Below, piece after piece: positions 6,863-8,559 of a stretch of 8,559 nt of DNA. Below the pieces are notes generated by a model, which saw only the letters and a program-made list of their open reading frames with translations, searched no databases and was not told the DNA's origin. The stretch's first letter is position 1. Every line of letters begins with the position of its first letter. A program made the position numbers and the translations under genes. This DNA comes from an uncultured Pseudomonadota bacterium. Its GTDB lineage: Bacteria; Pseudomonadota; Alphaproteobacteria; Rs-D84. Location: positions 1 to 8,559 of the forward strand of contig CAMOXB010000062.1 in assembly GCA_946628805.1 (NCBI GenBank). Direction: 5' to 3'.

Positions 6863-7221
6863 TTTTTTACGTTGCATAATGATTGTTGCAGGAAATTTGC
6901 CATTTCTAATTCGCGTGCATTCATTGTTTGTGCGGTTTCTTGCAGGTCGATTTTTTCTTTGCATGCATTGATTATATCGACCATATCTTTTTGATCTGGG
7001 GTTAATGGTTTGCTGTTTGTTTGGTCCCATCGCACAGAAAGCACGGTTTTATGATTTACAGATACACTGTAATCATTTGTTGCCCATCCGTTTATAACAG
7101 ATAATATTTCATTTCGTGATTTGTCGATAATTGTGTATTTATCACCCATTGGAACAGATGTTCGGATTAATCGATTGTTGTGAATCGTTTCGGTAATAAG
7201 CATTTTTATAATCTTGTTCAT
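6859..7221 (-). CDS. Hypothetical cytoplasmic protein, 120 residues
   Basis: Not recognised. The frame opens at 7236, but the ATG at 7221 is chosen because GGAGAG lies 6 bases upstream of it, and the first ATG overlaps that SD. The product begins MNKIIKMLITET. There is no signal peptide or membrane segment. The N-terminal part looks strand-rich (SVPMGDKYTIID, DYSVSVNHKTVLSVRW), and the C-terminal part from about 75 looks helical (LTPDQKDMVDIINACKEK, then NARELEMANFLQQSL). Its stop interleaves with that of comF on the other strand. Evidence that it is real: a good SD, a candidate promoter, and a gap of more than 350 bases that would otherwise be empty. The coding call is fairly safe; the function is unknown. 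Confidence 0.7.
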   Translation of the reverse strand: MNKIIKMLITETIHNNRLIRTSVPMGDKYTIIDKSRNEILSVINGWATNDYSVSVNHKTVLSVRWDQTNSKPLTPDQKDMVDIINACKEKIDLQETAQTMNARELEMANFLQQSLCNVKN

Positions 7222-7250
7222 AAAATCTCTCTCCATATTATCTATGTAAA

Positions 7251-7279
7251 ATAATATGATTTATTGATGCAGATTTCAC
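7251..7279 (-). promoter_or_regulatory. Candidate promoter for the 120-residue hypothetical gene
   Basis: On the complement, GTGAAA (7279-7274, 4 of 6 against TTGACA) and TATTAT (7256-7251, 5 of 6 against TATAAT) are 17 bases apart. The -10 ends 30 bases before the ATG at 7221. The surrounding DNA is very AT-rich, so chance matches are likely. Confidence 0.3.
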
Positions 7280-7376
7280 TAGGAACATATTACCGTTTAT
7301 TTGTTTGATTTTATGTTAAAAAAGTGTAGAATTTTGATTGAAATAACGTTGGGAAAAGAAACCAATTTAATGTTTT

Positions 7377-7382
7377 TATAAA
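7377..7382 (+). promoter_or_regulatory. Candidate -10 box for the acyl-ACP thioesterase gene
   Basis: TATAAA matches TATAAT at 5 of 6 positions and lies 42 bases before the thioesterase ATG. No good -35 is found at normal spacing. Nothing else is recognisable in the divergent gap 7222-7424 except the palindrome GCCTAGGC (7396-7403), which sits between this box and the SD. Confidence 0.22.
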
Positions 7383-7424
7383 ATAAAGAATAATTGCCTA
7401 GGCTAAAAAAATTGGAGGGTTAAA

Positions 7425-8153
7425 ATGGCAACAAAACTGGTCGAAGAACATATATTAAAATCGTATCAGTGCGACAGATACGGTCTTATGCGTCCAATTA
7501 TGATAATGAATGAATTGCAAGGCTTGGCAGGCAAACATGCAGACCTTTTGGGGGCGGGACGTGAATATTGTCATGCGCGTAATATTGCATGGGTTGTTAC
7601 ACATATGTTTGTTGATGTGATTGATATGCCACGCGCCAAAGAAAAATTAATATACACAACATGGCCAACAATCCCGGGTGGTGTTCGTTCGGAACGTGAT
7701 TTTGAAATAAGGGACGAACACGGGAATTTGAAGATTCGCGCAATTTCGCAATGGGTTTTGATAAACCTGGAAACACGTCGTCCGGTTCGTATAAATGATT
7801 ATATCCCAGATTGGGGTGGAATTGATGAACGTGTTTGGGAACGCGACTTTGACAAAGCAACAGACTTTATCCCGACCAAGACACATGTTATGGCGTGCCG
7901 TTTTGATGATATTGATGTTAATCAACATATAAATAATGCGGTTTATACCGTATGGGCAACAGAAAGCGTCGGATTTGAATATCGCAATAAACATAAACTG
8001 CGTGGGATTGATATATATTTCGAACGTGAAATAAATCCAAATACCCCAACCGTCCGGATAGAGGTTGCATTTGATGGCAACACAACACGTCATAAGATTA
8101 TGACCGATGAAATCGAACATGCGAACATAGTTTGTCATTGGGACGAACAATAA
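7425..8153 (+). CDS. Acyl-ACP thioesterase (FatA/FatB type, double hotdog)
   Basis: Cytoplasmic hydrolase that releases free fatty acid from acyl carrier protein. It has 242 residues, normal for bacterial members of this family. The first hotdog half carries the N-terminal pattern YQCDRYGLMRP...NELQGLAGKHADLLGAG and TTWPTIPGG (78-86). The second half carries DIDVNQHINNAVY (162-174), the family catalytic motif, with Asp164, Asn166 and His168. Glu202, 34 residues after the His, fits the catalytic Glu reported for plant FatB (from memory). The start has a strong SD (GGAGGG, 7 bases upstream). It stands alone between a divergent gene and a terminator, with no fatty-acid genes in view. The family is common in Bacteroidota, Firmicutes and plants and less so in Proteobacteria, so transfer is possible. 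Confidence 0.93.
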   Translation: MATKLVEEHILKSYQCDRYGLMRPIMIMNELQGLAGKHADLLGAGREYCHARNIAWVVTHMFVDVIDMPRAKEKLIYTTWPTIPGGVRSERDFEIRDEHGNLKIRAISQWVLINLETRRPVRINDYIPDWGGIDERVWERDFDKATDFIPTKTHVMACRFDDIDVNQHINNAVYTVWATESVGFEYRNKHKLRGIDIYFEREINPNTPTVRIEVAFDGNTTRHKIMTDEIEHANIVCHWDEQ

Positions 8154-8177
8154 AAAAACGCCCAATCGGGCGTTTTT
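8154..8177. terminator. Bidirectional intrinsic terminator between thioesterase and rpmH
   Basis: Perfect 10-bp stem, 8154-8163 with 8168-8177, with core CGCCC/GGGCG and loop AATC. Five T residues follow on the + strand, and the five A residues of the left arm give a matching T run on the complement. It starts directly after the thioesterase TAA and lies 24 bases beyond the rpmH stop, so it can end both converging transcripts. Confidence 0.9.
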
Positions 8178-8200
8178 AATTTAATAAATCTTGCCATCAA

Positions 8201-8353
8201 TTAATTAACAGCAGATACGGCCAAACGTTTGCGACCGCATGCGCGACGACGATTCAAAACATCGCGTCCAGATTTTGTAGCCATTTTTTCACGAAAACCA
8301 TGTGTTTTTACACGACGTGTTTTTGATGGTTGATATGTTCTTTTTGTTGCCAT
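8201..8353 (-). CDS. rpmH: 50S ribosomal protein L34
   Basis: 50-residue, very basic ribosomal protein of the large subunit. It was translated directly from the complement. The family signature is clear: [11 protein letters not shown] at 4-14, [17 protein letters not shown] at 17-33, and [10 protein letters not shown] at 35-44. It is slightly longer than the usual 44-46 residues, with two extra residues after Met1 (MATKRTYQ rather than MKRTYQ) and a short tail. Cys39 replaces the usual Lys. The SD AAAGGA (8367-8362 on the complement) is 8 bases before the ATG. Downstream there is a terminator rather than rnpA, which usually follows rpmH in bacteria. Confidence 0.97.
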   Translation of the reverse strand: MATKRTYQPSKTRRVKTHGFREKMATKSGRDVLNRRRACGRKRLAVSAVN

Positions 8354-8378
8354 AGTTTAAATCCTTTTGCTGCACCCT

Positions 8379-8407
8379 ATTTAATCATATGTTTTTGAAA
8401 AACGCAA
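8379..8407 (-). promoter_or_regulatory. Candidate promoter for rpmH
   Basis: On the complement, TTGCGT (8407-8402) and TTAAAT (8384-8379) are 17 bases apart, and TGA directly before the -10 makes an extended -10, TGATTAAAT. This resembles the TGATAAAAT before mraY. Initiation would give a leader of about 20 bases carrying the SD. The -35 starts just after the stop of the neighbouring small gene. Confidence 0.42.
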
Positions 8408-8412
8408 CTATT

Positions 8413-8523
8413 TTATTTACTTTTTACCAATCCCAGTTTTTTCAAGCCTTCGACAAATAAATACCACGCGAAAATCGCAGCAAATAATTGCCAAAATGGT
8501 AAAAAGATTCCGCTTGTTTTCAT
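8413..8523 (-). CDS. Small single-pass membrane protein, 36 residues
   Basis: Read directly from the complement. A short charged start (MKTSG) leads into one hydrophobic segment rich in aromatics (residues 6-24, IFLPFWQLFAAIFAWYLFV) and then a basic tail (EGLKKLGLVKSK). The positive C-terminus suggests that the tail stays in the cytoplasm. The SD AAGGA is 8 bases before the ATG, and a perfect TATAAT lies 27 bases before it. It is upstream of rpmH on the same strand with 59 bases between them. The family is not recognised, and nothing in the sequence states a function. The combination of SD, promoter and a clean membrane helix makes it more credible than a chance frame. Confidence 0.6.
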   Translation of the reverse strand: MKTSGIFLPFWQLFAAIFAWYLFVEGLKKLGLVKSK

Positions 8524-8550
8524 ATTGTTTTTCCTTGTTTTGTTGGTTTT

Positions 8551-8556
8551 ATTATA
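8551..8556 (-). promoter_or_regulatory. -10 box upstream of the 36-residue gene
   Basis: Perfect TATAAT on the complement, 27 bases before the ATG at 8523. The matching -35 would lie beyond the right edge of the window. Embedded in an AT-rich run. Confidence 0.4.
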
Positions 8557-8559
8557 ATA

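Noticed and set aside
7222..7236. Upstream ATG (7236) for the 120-residue gene
   Set aside because: This codon overlaps the purine-rich SD that serves ATG 7221 and has no good SD of its own.
7396..7403. Palindrome GCCTAGGC between the thioesterase -10 and SD as an operator
   Set aside because: It is only 8 bases, the flanks do not extend the symmetry, and there is no second copy in the window.
7425..7436. Identical 12-base opening ATGGCAACAAAA in the thioesterase and rpmH genes
   Set aside because: It encodes MATK, a common efficient start context, and the flanks differ; there is no sign of duplication.
1..8559. UGA recoding, tRNA genes, CRISPR arrays and insertion sequences
   Set aside because: No gene contains in-frame TGA, TGG is used for Trp, and no cloverleaf, regular spaced repeat, transposase or terminal inverted repeat was seen on either strand.

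Overview
The window is AT-rich bacterial chromosome, tightly packed, with ten protein genes, no visible RNA genes and no sign of an insertion sequence, prophage or CRISPR array. It probably comes from an uncultured, host-associated alphaproteobacterium. The evidence is the FtsW N-terminus (R..E.S.L..W....DR.LL), the MurG donor-site motif DQAANA and a PBP1A-type enzyme next to the mur/fts genes, together with low GC. This placement is inference, since no search was possible. All ten genes end in TAA. The standard bacterial code fits, because no gene needs an in-frame TGA.

Positions 1-4863 hold a peptidoglycan module on the + strand: the C-terminal part of a class A penicillin-binding protein (cut by the left edge), then mraY, ftsW and murG, closed by a strong intrinsic terminator. 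MraY makes lipid I, MurG makes lipid II, and FtsW and the PBP polymerise and cross-link it. Only the membrane-associated steps are present. The murD usually found between mraY and ftsW, and the murC/murB/ddl/ftsQAZ genes usual after murG, are absent here. The mraY start codon and its Shine-Dalgarno (SD) sequence are embedded in a long hairpin that is followed by a T run and preceded by an extended -10 promoter. This is the most interesting regulatory structure in the window.

Positions 4865-6862 hold a second + strand unit: a secreted protein with a coiled coil and a degenerate OmpA-like C-terminal domain, overlapping by 7 bases a ComF-family phosphoribosyltransferase with two zinc ribbons. 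ComF collides tail to tail with an unrecognised 120-residue gene on the - strand, and the two stop codons interleave in TTAA.

Positions 7222-7424 are a divergent promoter region. To the right is a + strand acyl-ACP thioesterase of the plant FatA/FatB type, ending in a bidirectional terminator shared with rpmH (ribosomal protein L34) on the - strand. Next to rpmH, and also on the - strand, is a 36-residue single-pass membrane protein with its own SD and a perfect -10 box. Both rpmH and this small gene were found by reading the complement directly.
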